64,000 nucleotides of DNA, taken from Persicirhabdus sediminis. GTDB taxonomy: Bacteria; Verrucomicrobiota; Verrucomicrobiia; Verrucomicrobiales; Akkermansiaceae. Where the stretch lies: positions 172,348 through 236,347 of the forward strand of contig NZ_JAENIM010000044.1 of NCBI RefSeq assembly GCF_016595495.1, given 5' to 3'. Position numbers and translations under genes: made by a program. The number at the start of each line of letters is the position of its first letter. The first letter of the stretch is position 1. Positions 1 through 8,046 of the stretch are shown here, in pieces. The notes below the pieces were generated by a model, which did not search any database, was not told the origin of the DNA, and worked only from the letters and a program-made list of their open reading frames with translations.

Positions 1-1061
1 AGGCGATGGCGGCGGAGAGCCAGCGGCTGACCCAGCAGCATTTTGGCCGAACGATGCGTCTATTTGCGCCGCTGTATGTATCTAATGAATGCGTGAATAA
101 CTGCAGCTATTGTGGGTTCTCGCGCGATAATCCTATCTTGCGCACCACGCTGACGGTGGAGCAAGTGGTGCAGGAGGCACGTCACCTGCATGGTTTGGGT
201 TTTCGCAATATTTTGCTCGTGGCGGGTGAGCACCCGAAGTTTGTCTCCGACGGCTACCTGCAGGAGTGCATTGATGCGATTAAAGATTTCATCCCAACGA
301 TTGGCATCGAAGTGGGGCCGATGGAAGATCACCAATACGGTGAGCTGGTGGACCACGGCGCTGAGGGATTGGTGGTTTATCAGGAAACTTACGACCGCGA
401 GGTGTATGAAAAATTGCACACGGCGGGGCCAAAAAAGAATTTCAACTGGCGGCTAGAATGCCCAGAGCGTGCGTATGCTGGCGGGTTTCGTCGCATTGGC
501 ATTGGCGCCTTATTTGGGCTGGCTAGCTGGCGTAATGAGGCGATGGCCTTGGCGCGCCATCTGGAGTATTTGTACAAACATTGCTGGAAGGCATCGTTTA
601 CGATTTCTTTCCCCCGCATGCGCCCGTATGCGGGAAATTACCAGTATACGCCGAATCCAGATTTGTTCCTCGACGATCGAATGTTCGTGCAGCTGATGTT
701 TGCTTTCCGCATTTGTTTTCCGATGGTGGGCGTGGTGGTGAGTACCCGTGAGCCAGCTGCGATGCGCAATGCTATCATGCAGTTGGGGCCTACGCAGATG
801 TCTGCTGAGGCGAAGACAAACCCAGGTGGATATACTGGCGCTGGCGCGGATGATTTGCACCTCACTGTGCGTGGCAAACGCAAGGAGCTGGAGGAAAAAT
901 CTGCCTGTAGCCAGTCGACTGAGCAATTTACCATCGACGATACGCGATCAGCCGCTAGCATGGCCGCAGAGCTTAGGAATCAAGCCTACGAACCGGTCTG
1001 GAAAGATTGGGATAAAGCGATTCTTGAGAACTCACCAAAAGCGAAAGAAATTTCATCATGA
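1..1061 (+). CDS. thiH: 2-iminoacetate synthase ThiH, 5' end cut by window
   Basis: Radical-SAM enzyme that cleaves tyrosine to dehydroglycine (2-iminoacetate) for the thiazole ring of thiamine. The CX3CX2C cluster motif is visible as CVNNCSYC, near residue 33 counting from the first in-frame ATG at position 6. The C-terminal part matches the ThiH/BATS type, including a QLGPTQMSA stretch. The frame is open to the first base and known ThiH proteins are about 370 residues long, so the true start lies upstream; position 6 is probably internal. The stop codon overlaps the ATG of thiS (ATGA), implying translational coupling in a thiamine operon whose upstream part, including any TPP riboswitch, is outside the window. 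Confidence 0.93.
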   Translation, partial: AMAAESQRLTQQHFGRTMRLFAPLYVSNECVNNCSYCGFSRDNPILRTTLTVEQVVQEARHLHGLGFRNILLVAGEHPKFVSDGYLQECIDAIKDFIPTIGIEVGPMEDHQYGELVDHGAEGLVVYQETYDREVYEKLHTAGPKKNFNWRLECPERAYAGGFRRIGIGALFGLASWRNEAMALARHLEYLYKHCWKASFTISFPRMRPYAGNYQYTPNPDLFLDDRMFVQLMFAFRICFPMVGVVVSTREPAAMRNAIMQLGPTQMSAEAKTNPGGYTGAGADDLHLTVRGKRKELEEKSACSQSTEQFTIDDTRSAASMAAELRNQAYEPVWKDWDKAILENSPKAKEISS

Positions 1062-1261
1062 CCATCCAGCTTAACGGCAAAGCTCACTCACTTGACGAAC
1101 AAACCAGCTCGGTATCCGATCTGCTCGCATCGCTTGGATTAGCTGGAAAGCCAGTAGTGGTCGAACTCGACAAAGTAGCCCTATTTCCGCGCCAATACGC
1201 GGAGAGTCAGCTAGTTGAGGGGTCCTGTGTTGAAGTGATTTCCATAGCGGCGGGTGGCTAA
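1058..1261 (+). CDS. thiS: sulfur carrier protein ThiS
   Basis: A 67-residue ubiquitin-fold sulfur carrier for thiazole synthesis. It begins MTIQLNGK, has the hydrophobic pattern of the ThiS/MoaD family, and ends in the diagnostic Gly-Gly that is adenylated and converted to the thiocarboxylate. Length is typical of the family. It overlaps the thiH stop codon by four bases, so the two are translated together and act in the same pathway. No clear terminator follows it. Confidence 0.92.
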   Translation: MTIQLNGKAHSLDEQTSSVSDLLASLGLAGKPVVVELDKVALFPRQYAESQLVEGSCVEVISIAAGG

Positions 1262-1293
1262 GTAAAAAAATTTAGTATTCAATTGCTGATTTC

Positions 1294-1321
1294 TTGACTA
1301 TGCCCCTTGTCGAAATACAAG
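1294..1321 (+). promoter_or_regulatory. candidate sigma-70 promoter upstream of the nitronate monooxygenase gene
   Basis: TTGACT at 1294-1299 and TACAAG at 1316-1321 are 16 bases apart, within the gap between thiS and the next gene. The -35 box is good and the -10 box weak. It would leave a leader of about 115 bases before the ATG at 1447. Confidence 0.35.
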
Positions 1322-1446
1322 AAACCGCGTGCGGTTGCGTTAATGATTTAGCGTGCTAAGATGCGGCCACCGGCCCCCGCACGGGAGCCAACAAACCAAA
1401 CCATAAAGAGATTAGATCGCAGCTAATTGACAACGAAAACGAATCT

Positions 1447-2889
1447 ATGAGTAGTACCACAACATGGCCTAAAATTATCCAAGGCGGCATGGGCATCGGC
1501 GTTTCCAACTGGGTGCTTGCGCGCGCTGTATCGATGAAAGGCCAGCTTGGCGTGGTCTCCGGCACCGCAGTAGACTCGTTAATCGCACGCCGTCTGCAAG
1601 ATGGCGATCCGGAAGGACACGTGCGCCGCGCGATCTCGCATTTCCCATGGACAGACATGGGCAAGCGCATCCTTGATAAGTACTTTGTAGAAGGCGGCAA
1701 GCCAGCTGACAAAAAGTACAAACTTATCCCAATGGCGACGCAGAAGCTGAAGACCGCCACCGCGGAGATGCTGATCGTATCCAACTTTGTGGAAGTTTTC
1801 CTCGCCAAAGAAGGCCACGACGGCGTCGTTGGTATCAACTACCTGGAGAAAATCCAGCTGCCTACCATGCCCTCCATTCTTGGAGCTATGATGGCTGGCG
1901 TAAACTACGTGCTGATGGGCGCGGGTATCCCTACAGGCATCCCTGGCATCCTTGACGGACTCGCTAAATGGCAACCCGTCAAACTCAAACTCAACGTGGA
2001 AGAAAACCCAGAGCAGCTGGATTTCTACCAAGATTTCGACCCCGCTGAATACGGTGAAATGCCAGAAGGCGGCATCGGTCGCCCACTTTTCCTTGGCATC
2101 ATTTCTTCAGAAATCGTTGCCAAAACCATGGAGCGACGCGCTACTGGTGAAGTCAACGGATACATCATCGAAAACCACACCGCCGGCGGCCACAACGCCC
2201 CGCCACGTCGTGTGCGTGGAGCTGATCCAGACGCGCCACCAGCTTATACCGAAAAAGACATTCCCAACGTCGGTAAAGTAGCTGCCATCGGCAAACCATT
2301 CTACCTCGCTGGTGGATTTGGTTGCCCAGAAAAACTTCAAGAAGCCATCGACATGGGCGCCCAAGGCATCCAAGTCGGTACCACCTTCGCTTACTGCGAT
2401 GAATCTGGCATCACCCGCGAGATCAAAGACGAAGTGCTAGACCGCTGCGCCAACGGCACACTCAACATCGTCACCGCATTCAAAGCCTCACCAACTGGCT
2501 ATCCATTCAAGCTCATCGAGCTGGACGAAGAAAATGACGTACCAAGCCGCCGCAAGCGTATCTGCGACCTTGGTTACCTGCGTCACATGTACCTAAAGGA
2601 CGACGGCAACCTCGGTTACCGCTGCCCAGCTGAACCAGTCAAAGACTTCGTGCGCAAAGGCGGTACTGAAGAAGGTACCAACTGCAAACAATGTCTGTGC
2701 AACGGCCTCATGGGCACCATTGGCCACGGTCAGGTGCGCGACTTCGGCGAAGAGCCAGCCATCGTCACGACAGGTGAAGATTTCTCTGTGATCAAAAAGC
2801 TCATCGAGCCAGGCAAGCTAGTTTACCACGCATCTGACGTCGTCGACTACTTCCTCACCGGCAACTACAAAAAAGCCGAGCAAGTTTAA
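1447..2889 (+). CDS. nitronate monooxygenase / 2-nitropropane dioxygenase family flavoprotein
   Basis: A 480-residue FMN-dependent TIM-barrel oxidoreductase. The N-terminus has the family signature IIQGGMGIGVSNW. The middle carries ENHTAGGHN, which contains the usual catalytic His-type segment of the family, and a glycine-rich phosphate-binding stretch (YLAGGFGCPEKL then GAQGIQVGTTFA). At 480 residues it is longer than classical nitronate monooxygenases (about 350). The C-terminal extension has a CKQCLCNGL cysteine group that may bind a metal or cluster. It follows thiS by 185 bases, with a possible promoter between. The substrate cannot be deduced; related proteins include enoyl reductases of the PfaD/FabK type. 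A terminator lies at about 3006. Confidence 0.82.
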   Translation: MSSTTTWPKIIQGGMGIGVSNWVLARAVSMKGQLGVVSGTAVDSLIARRLQDGDPEGHVRRAISHFPWTDMGKRILDKYFVEGGKPADKKYKLIPMATQKLKTATAEMLIVSNFVEVFLAKEGHDGVVGINYLEKIQLPTMPSILGAMMAGVNYVLMGAGIPTGIPGILDGLAKWQPVKLKLNVEENPEQLDFYQDFDPAEYGEMPEGGIGRPLFLGIISSEIVAKTMERRATGEVNGYIIENHTAGGHNAPPRRVRGADPDAPPAYTEKDIPNVGKVAAIGKPFYLAGGFGCPEKLQEAIDMGAQGIQVGTTFAYCDESGITREIKDEVLDRCANGTLNIVTAFKASPTGYPFKLIELDEENDVPSRRKRICDLGYLRHMYLKDDGNLGYRCPAEPVKDFVRKGGTEEGTNCKQCLCNGLMGTIGHGQVRDFGEEPAIVTTGEDFSVIKKLIEPGKLVYHASDVVDYFLTGNYKKAEQV

Positions 2890-2915
2890 AGAGTGAAGAG
2901 AAAATAGAGAAGAGT

Positions 2916-4031
2916 GAATTCCAGCTAGCGGAAACCATAGGCCAGCTGGAGCCACCTCCTCAACCTAGCTAGTGGGGGGAAATTTCCAGCTAGCTGAAAG
3001 CAATCAGAGCGTCTATTCTAGGCGCTCTTTTTTATTGCTCGTGAGCTGGCTAGCTGTGGGATTTGTGAGTCTCTAGCTGAGCGCATATCCTAGCGCATTG
3101 AGGTTATGATTTGGGTTAGACCCGCTTGTCTTTCCTCCTGCCGAAGGCATGGTTAAATGCCAGCCCCGTGCGATGGCGCAGCCATCCCACGGGGAGAGAA
3201 ATATCACGGAATCGCGTGCTGAAAGTACGCCGTGCTTGATTAGAATTCCAGCTAGCTGAAACAATAAGCCAGCTGGATGCTCCTCATCAACCTAGCTAGT
3301 GGGAAAATTCCCAGCTAGCTGAAAGCAATCAGAGCGTCTATTCTAGGCGCTCTTTTTTATTGCTCGTGAGCTGGCGAGCTGTGGGTTTGTGATTCTCTGG
3401 CTGATGCATATCCTAGCGCATTGAGGTCATCATTTGGGCTAGACCCGCTTGTCCTTCCTCCTGCCGAAGGCATGGTTAAATGCCAGCCCCGTGCGATGGC
3501 GCAGCCATCCCACGGGGAGAGAAATACCACGGAATTGCGTGCTGAAAGTACGCCGTGCTTGATTAGAATTCCAGCTAGCGGAAACAATAAGCCAGCTGGA
3601 GCCACCTCCTCAATCTAGCTAGAGGGAAAATTTCCAGTTAGCTGAAAGCAATCAGAGCGTCTATTCTAGGCGCTCTTTTTTATTGCTCGTGAGCTGGCGA
3701 GCTGTGGGTTTGTGATTCTCTGGCTGATGCATATCCTAGCGCATTGAGGTCATCATTTGGGCTAGGACCGCTTGTCCTTCCTCCTGCCGAAGGTATGGTT
3801 AAATGCCAGCCCCGTGCGATGGCGCAGCCATCCCACGGGGAGAAAAATACTACGGAATCGCGTGCTGAAAGTACGCCATGCTTGATTAGAATTCCAGCTA
3901 GCGGAAACAATAAGCCAGCTGGATCCACCTCCTCAATCTAGCTAGAGGGAAAATTTCCAGCTAGCTGAAAGCAATCAGAGCGTCTATTCTAGGCGCTCTT
4001 TTTTATTGCTCGTGAGCTGGCGAGCTGTGGG
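2916..4031. repeat. tandem ~323-bp non-coding repeat, three full copies plus a partial fourth
   Basis: Units begin with GAATTCCAGCTAGC at 2916, 3243, 3566 and 3889 (327, 323 and 323 bases, then about 143 bases of a fourth copy). Each full unit has a hairpin terminator (AGAGCG/CGCTCT followed by T6), an AGCTAGC-rich segment, a TGCCGAAGGCA mini-hairpin and a longer hairpin with arms CCCCGTG/CACGGGG enclosing GATGGC-GCA-GCCATC. Differences between copies are scattered substitutions. Short reading frames on both strands are by-products of the repeat. An inverted relative of the CCCCGTG hairpin segment lies near 52.92-52.99 kb. Confidence 0.92.
3006..3034 (+). terminator. intrinsic terminator, repeated in each unit
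   Basis: AGAGCG (3006-3011) pairs with CGCTCT (3023-3028), followed by a T-run. It can end transcription of the flavoprotein gene. The same hairpin recurs at about 3331-3358, 3654-3682 and 3977-4004 as part of the tandem repeat. Confidence 0.75.
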
Positions 4032-4135
4032 TCTTCTGGACATTATGGCTCTGGCTAATTTCTTTCTAGCTAGCCAAAGTGGAGCAGTCGTTAGTTTGCC
4101 GTTGCATCCTAATCTAATCTAGTGAAGCTGGCGGC

Positions 4136-5131
4136 ATGAAATGGTGGCAAAAGAAATGGGTGAAGTCGATCTTCCGCATCGCACTGGCATTGATCATCCT
4201 GTTTTGTGGCATCTGGTTATACATTGCTCAGCCGAGCTTCTCTAGCAACGACCCTAGCGAACGCACTGCCGATCCAGCTAGCCTGCGCCAACACGTCGAT
4301 TATCTCGTCACTGATTGTTACCCGCGCACTGCGGTGAAAGGTGGCAAGCTGGCCAAAGCAGCCGACTACATTGAGGCGCAATTTCGCCAATTCAGCCAGC
4401 GTGTTGAGTCGCAGGAATACACCATTTACGACTGGGAAGAGCACCGTAATATCATCGCCAGCTTTGGCCCAGCTGAGGGGAAAAAATTGATCATTGGCGC
4501 GCACTACGACGCCCACGATCATACCCCAGGTGCCGACGATAATGCCAGTGGCGTGGCGGGATTGCTAGAGCTGGCGCGGTTGTTGGAAAATGAATCCTTA
4601 GACATGCAGATCCAGCTGATAGCTTACTCTAGCGAAGAACCACCATATTTCCGCAGCAAGGACATGGGCAGTAGAGTGCACGCCGCTAGCCTAGAAGATC
4701 AAAAAGATGACATTACCGGTGTCATCGTGCTCGAGATGATTGGTTATTTTGACGATAGCTTTGGCTCGCAGAGCTACCCGCTGTACACGCTGCACGCTTT
4801 CTATCCATCGCGTGGCAACTTCATCACCGTGGTGGGCAATCTGTCTCAGCGCGCATTCACCAAGCAGGTCAAGGTGGGCATGAAAGGGGCCACTGAGATG
4901 CCGGTCTATTCGATCAATGCACCCAAAGCGATGCCGGGTATCGACTTCTCAGATCACGCCAGCTACTGGCAGCATGAAATGACCGCGGTGATGGTCACCG
5001 ATACCGCTTTCTATCGAAATCCCCATTACCACGAAGAGACTGATACGCTGGACCAGCTAGACTTCGAGCGCATGGCCCAAGTGGTCACCGGCGTGCACGC
5101 TGCCGCGCTGAAAATCGCCAACGGCAAGTAG
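4136..5131 (+). CDS. M28-family zinc aminopeptidase/carboxypeptidase, membrane-anchored
   Basis: 331 residues. A basic N-terminus is followed by one hydrophobic segment (about residues 11-31, LALIILFCGIWLYIA), which would anchor the protein or direct export. The catalytic domain has the M28 zinc-site sequence GAHYDAHDHTPGADDNASG (about residues 121-139), the SSEEPPY segment supplying the catalytic and metal-binding acids, and later DFSDHASY and HEETDTLD segments with the remaining His and Asp ligands. It probably removes amino acids from peptides outside the cytoplasm. It stands alone, between the repeat block and a terminator at 5172. Confidence 0.87.
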   Translation: MKWWQKKWVKSIFRIALALIILFCGIWLYIAQPSFSSNDPSERTADPASLRQHVDYLVTDCYPRTAVKGGKLAKAADYIEAQFRQFSQRVESQEYTIYDWEEHRNIIASFGPAEGKKLIIGAHYDAHDHTPGADDNASGVAGLLELARLLENESLDMQIQLIAYSSEEPPYFRSKDMGSRVHAASLEDQKDDITGVIVLEMIGYFDDSFGSQSYPLYTLHAFYPSRGNFITVVGNLSQRAFTKQVKVGMKGATEMPVYSINAPKAMPGIDFSDHASYWQHEMTAVMVTDTAFYRNPHYHEETDTLDQLDFERMAQVVTGVHAAALKIANGK

Positions 5132-5171
5132 CTGGGGCATTTGTAGATTTCTTAGAATGATCGATCTCAAA

Positions 5172-5218
5172 CCAGCTAGCCGGAATGCACAAAAGCCATT
5201 CCAGCTGGCTGGATTTTT
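5172..5218 (+). terminator. terminator built from CCAGCT/AGCTGG words
   Basis: CCAGCTAGCCGGAATG (5172-5187) pairs with CATTCCAGCTGGCTGG (5197-5212), allowing G-U pairs, and is followed by ATTTTT. It is 40 bases after the peptidase stop codon. Both arms are made of the word that is iterated through the window. Confidence 0.8.
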
Positions 5219-5352
5219 CTTGTACCTACGGCTGCAGCCAGTTGGGTGAATGATGGCAAACTAATGTGCCCATTAATTTGACAACTGGCGAATGCTCGTT
5301 AATTTGGATTATTCATTTGGCCAAAGCATTCTGGCCATAGCTCAAAAAGATC

Positions 5353-5568
5353 ATGGATTCGCTCACGAAAATCAAAATTGTACTCACGCTATCATTTTTC
5401 ATGTCACTGGCAGGCATCGCCCTGATGAAGGTGACTGACGCGAGCTACTTTGGATTGGCCTTGAGCGGTGTATTCTTGAGCTTCATCACCGCCTACGGGT
5501 ACATTTCGCGCCCACAGCAGCAGCCAGCTCGCCAGGAAGCAAAGGCGCCGCGTCGCCGTGATGACTAA
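5353..5568 (+). CDS. small two-helix membrane protein, unknown function
   Basis: 71 residues with two hydrophobic helices (about residues 8-25 and 31-50) and a short, strongly basic tail rich in Gln, Arg and Lys (PQQQPARQEAKAPRRRDD). Not recognised as a family member. It is supported by a clean ATG start, membrane-protein composition and a perfect terminator 24 bases after the stop. Convergent with the gene at 5649. Confidence 0.6.
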   Translation: MDSLTKIKIVLTLSFFMSLAGIALMKVTDASYFGLALSGVFLSFITAYGYISRPQQQPARQEAKAPRRRDD

Positions 5569-5591
5569 GACCCTTTTTTCATAACAATAAG

Positions 5592-5625
5592 AAAGCCAGC
5601 TGGATGCATGTCCAGCTGGCTTTTT
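5592..5625. terminator. bidirectional terminator between convergent genes
   Basis: AAAGCCAGCTGGA (5592-5604) and TCCAGCTGGCTTT (5611-5623) form a perfect 13-bp stem with a 6-base loop, flanked by T-runs usable on the plus strand and partly on the minus strand. Another terminator made of an inverted pair of AGCTGG words. Confidence 0.85.
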
Positions 5626-5648
5626 ACTTTTCCCGGGCTAGCGGAAAA

Positions 5649-5900
5649 TTACTTTTGATTTTCTTTAGCGAGGATCTTGTCGATCTTCTCGATGAACCCC
5701 CACGGGCAGCGGCCACGTTGGTATTTGTTCCACAGCATGTCGCGGATTTCTTGCCATTCTTCTGGCTGGATTGGATCGGACTGCGTCCACTCGTCTTCGC
5801 CGCGCATTTGCGTGGCATAGGTCCAGCGGCCACCGTGATGGGTGGCTCGGAAGAATTTGGTTCCCTCCTCAGTTTCCTCGCGCCATGTGTGCTTTTGCAT
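5649..5900 (-). CDS. small conserved-looking hypothetical protein
   Basis: 83 residues starting at the ATG whose complement is 5898-5900 (MQKHTWREETEEGTKFF). The longer in-frame extension upstream runs antisense into comF and is unlikely to be coding. The protein is rich in Trp, Glu and Lys, with no signal peptide or membrane segment, and looks like a soluble cytoplasmic protein with an aromatic-rich core. Function not recognised. Divergent from comF, convergent with the membrane protein at 5353. Confidence 0.6.
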   Translation of the reverse strand: MQKHTWREETEEGTKFFRATHHGGRWTYATQMRGEDEWTQSDPIQPEEWQEIRDMLWNKYQRGRCPWGFIEKIDKILAKENQK

Positions 5901-5997
5901 GAGCACTGTATAAACTGCATTGGCTGAGGAAACAATCGCAATTTGGCAAACGAAAATCCACTCGATTATGCCCCGTCCTGTGGCATATTGGCGGGTG

Positions 5998-6726
5998 ATG
6001 TGGCGTGAGAAATTCATGCATAGCCTGTACCCACCAGTGTGTTTGGCCTGCCACTGGCCATTGGTCGGGCGCCGTGCATTATGTGCTAGCTGCAATGATC
6101 AACTGACACGCACTCAGCCGCCAAGCTGCGCGACTTGCAGCGAAACATTCTCCGGTGAGATCAATGTGGCATCATTTGATTGCCCGAACTGTCGCGATCA
6201 AGAATTTGCCTTTTCCTTTAACCGATCGGTCTGTGTGGGCGACGAGCTGGCGCGCAAAATGGTCCACGGGCTGAAATATAAAGGACAACTGTGGATGGGC
6301 GTGGAAATGGCTATTTTGCTCGCTGAAGCGCTGTGGGATACACGCTTTGATGCCAGCTGGCGGCAGGCGATTGTGGTGCCGGTGCCACTGCACTGGCGGC
6401 GGCAAGTCTACCGGCATTTTAACCAAGCCGACGAGCTGGCGCGTCCCGTGGCACGGAGGCTTGGGCTGACGTATCTACAGGCGCTGCGGCGCATTCGCTA
6501 TACCACCACGCAGACGCTGCTCAGCCGTGCGCAGCGGCAGAAAAACCTACGCAATGCCTTCATCGTGCCACCACGGCTGCGGCGGTCTAGCCAGCTGGAG
6601 GGGAAAAAGATCATTCTGGTGGATGATGTTTTTACCACTGGCTCGACGGTGAACGAGTGCGCGCGCATATTGAAAAAACAAGCCGCCGTGGAGGAAGTTG
6701 CCGTGATTACCTTCATGCGCGCATAG
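5998..6726 (+). CDS. comF: ComF/GntX family phosphoribosyltransferase-like protein
   Basis: About 242 residues from the ATG at 5998; the frame is open back to a TTG at 5920 with another ATG at 5968. I chose 5998 because relatives start just before the PPVCLACHWP zinc-ribbon segment. Four CXXC pairs (CLAC, CASC, CATC, CPNC) form the N-terminal zinc modules. The C-terminal half is a type I phosphoribosyltransferase fold with the PRPP loop KIILVDDVFTTGSTVNEC. ComF proteins are needed for DNA uptake in transformable bacteria, but relatives are widespread and this one is not linked to other com genes here. Confidence 0.88.
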   Translation: MWREKFMHSLYPPVCLACHWPLVGRRALCASCNDQLTRTQPPSCATCSETFSGEINVASFDCPNCRDQEFAFSFNRSVCVGDELARKMVHGLKYKGQLWMGVEMAILLAEALWDTRFDASWRQAIVVPVPLHWRRQVYRHFNQADELARPVARRLGLTYLQALRRIRYTTTQTLLSRAQRQKNLRNAFIVPPRLRRSSQLEGKKIILVDDVFTTGSTVNECARILKKQAAVEEVAVITFMRA

Positions 6727-6788
6727 CGGGTGGATTCTAACCACTAACTTGCATTTACTATTGGCCATTCGCTGGCTACATTTCTGCC

Positions 6789-7592
6789 ATGCAAATATCT
6801 AGCGACTTGATGAATGCCTGTGGCCAGCTGATGCGCCGCGTGGGGGAATTTCAGATGCAGCACTTCCGCGCCATGCCAGCTGGATCGAGCTCTAGCAAAT
6901 CACTGCGCGAGACGGTTTCATTTGTTGATGTGGAGAGCGAGCGCATGCTCATTGACGGGCTCACGCCCTTAGTTGATGGCGCTGGATTTTTTGGCGAAGA
7001 AAGCGGCCAGTCAGGATCGCAGCAGCTGGTGTGGATTATTGATCCGCTAGATGGCACCACTAACTTCCTCAGCGGGCTGGATCATTTCTCTATCTCGGTG
7101 GCGCTGGTGAGTGATGGCCAGCCATTGCTCGGTCTGGTTTTCAAACCCTACACCGGAGATCTTTACTCCGCCATGCGTGGGCAGGGCGCTTATTTTAATG
7201 GCAAGCTGCAGCAGCTTGCGCAGCCGGATTTGCCTATCAACGAAGCGCTATTCATGACCGGGTTTCCTTACCGATCTGCCGATCTAGCAGAGTCGTTTTT
7301 TCAAACGGCTCCCGAGGTGCTCACGCTAGGCCTGGGCATTCGCCGCTCAGGCAGCGCCGCGCTAGATCTAGCCAATCTGGGCATGGGCTGGATTCAGGGG
7401 TTCTGGGAAAGCGACTTGCAGCCGTACGACTGCGCCGCTGGTTTGCTCATCATGGAGGAAAATGGCATCGTCTGCTTTAACGCCGCCGGCCAGCCATTTG
7501 ATATGATGAAAGATCGGATTATTGTAGCTGGCCTAACGAATGTGCAACCCGCTTTGCTAGACATCGTTGCCCGCCATTACGGCGATGCTTAG
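6789..7592 (+). CDS. inositol monophosphatase family protein (SuhB/CysQ-like)
   Basis: 267 residues of a Mg-dependent, Li-sensitive sugar phosphatase fold. Metal-site motifs are visible: GEESG (about residues 75-79), WIIDPLDGTTNFLSGL (about residues 86-101), and WESDLQPYDCAAGLLIMEE near residue 205, equivalent to the WD(x)AAG motif though with W and D further apart than usual. Likely substrates are inositol 1-phosphate, 3'-phosphoadenosine phosphates or fructose bisphosphate; sequence alone does not decide. It follows comF by 62 bases in the same direction and may be cotranscribed. Confidence 0.87.
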   Translation: MQISSDLMNACGQLMRRVGEFQMQHFRAMPAGSSSSKSLRETVSFVDVESERMLIDGLTPLVDGAGFFGEESGQSGSQQLVWIIDPLDGTTNFLSGLDHFSISVALVSDGQPLLGLVFKPYTGDLYSAMRGQGAYFNGKLQQLAQPDLPINEALFMTGFPYRSADLAESFFQTAPEVLTLGLGIRRSGSAALDLANLGMGWIQGFWESDLQPYDCAAGLLIMEENGIVCFNAAGQPFDMMKDRIIVAGLTNVQPALLDIVARHYGDA

Positions 7593-7696
7593 CCACTGAT
7601 TTGCAGTCCGCTCGCAGCTGGCTGGAGGGTGAAACACTCGTTGTGGCTGCTAGAGCGAAAGCTTGCGCCAGTGGGACTCTCGCGGTACTTTGCCGC

Positions 7697-8041
7697 ATGG
7701 AAAAAACAATTTGCCCACTGTGTGAGATGGACGATGTACTCGACCATGCGGATAAATACGAATGCATGGTTTGCGGCCACGAGTGGGAAAAAGAAGAAGC
7801 CGAGGAAGATGATGCGCCAGAAGAACGCATCGTCAAAGACGCCTACGGCAATGTGCTCGAGTCCGGTGACATCGTGCAGATGATCAAAGACATCAAGCTC
7901 AAGGGATCGTCTAACGTGCTCAAGAGCGGCACCAAGTCACGCCCAATCCGCATTGTCGACGGCGACCATGAAATCGACTGCAAAATGAATGGCATCGCCA
8001 TCGCGCTGAAAGCGTGTTTTGTCAAAAAAGTTCAAAGTTAG
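7697..8041 (+). CDS. PhnA/YjdM family zinc-ribbon protein
   Basis: 114 residues from the ATG at 7697 (MEKTICPLCEMDDV); the in-frame extension back to 7601 lacks family similarity. The N-terminal zinc ribbon has CPLC and CMVCGHEW. The C-terminal PhnA domain shows VKDAYGNVLESGD and the lysine-rich VIKDIKLKGSS-type strand seen in E. coli YjdM (111 residues). Despite the old PhnA name the cellular role is unclear. The hairpin array begins within a few bases of its stop codon. Confidence 0.88.
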   Translation: MEKTICPLCEMDDVLDHADKYECMVCGHEWEKEEAEEDDAPEERIVKDAYGNVLESGDIVQMIKDIKLKGSSNVLKSGTKSRPIRIVDGDHEIDCKMNGIAIALKACFVKKVQS

Positions 8042-8046
8042 GAAGC

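Noticed and set aside
1262..1446. Riboswitch before the flavoprotein gene
   Set aside because: No conserved FMN or TPP aptamer core was seen in the 185-base gap.
3357..3941. Repeated 82- and 65-codon frames in the 323-bp repeat
   Set aside because: Opposite-strand mirror frames across a terminator and a palindrome, with no start signals; the first copy has a different frame length.
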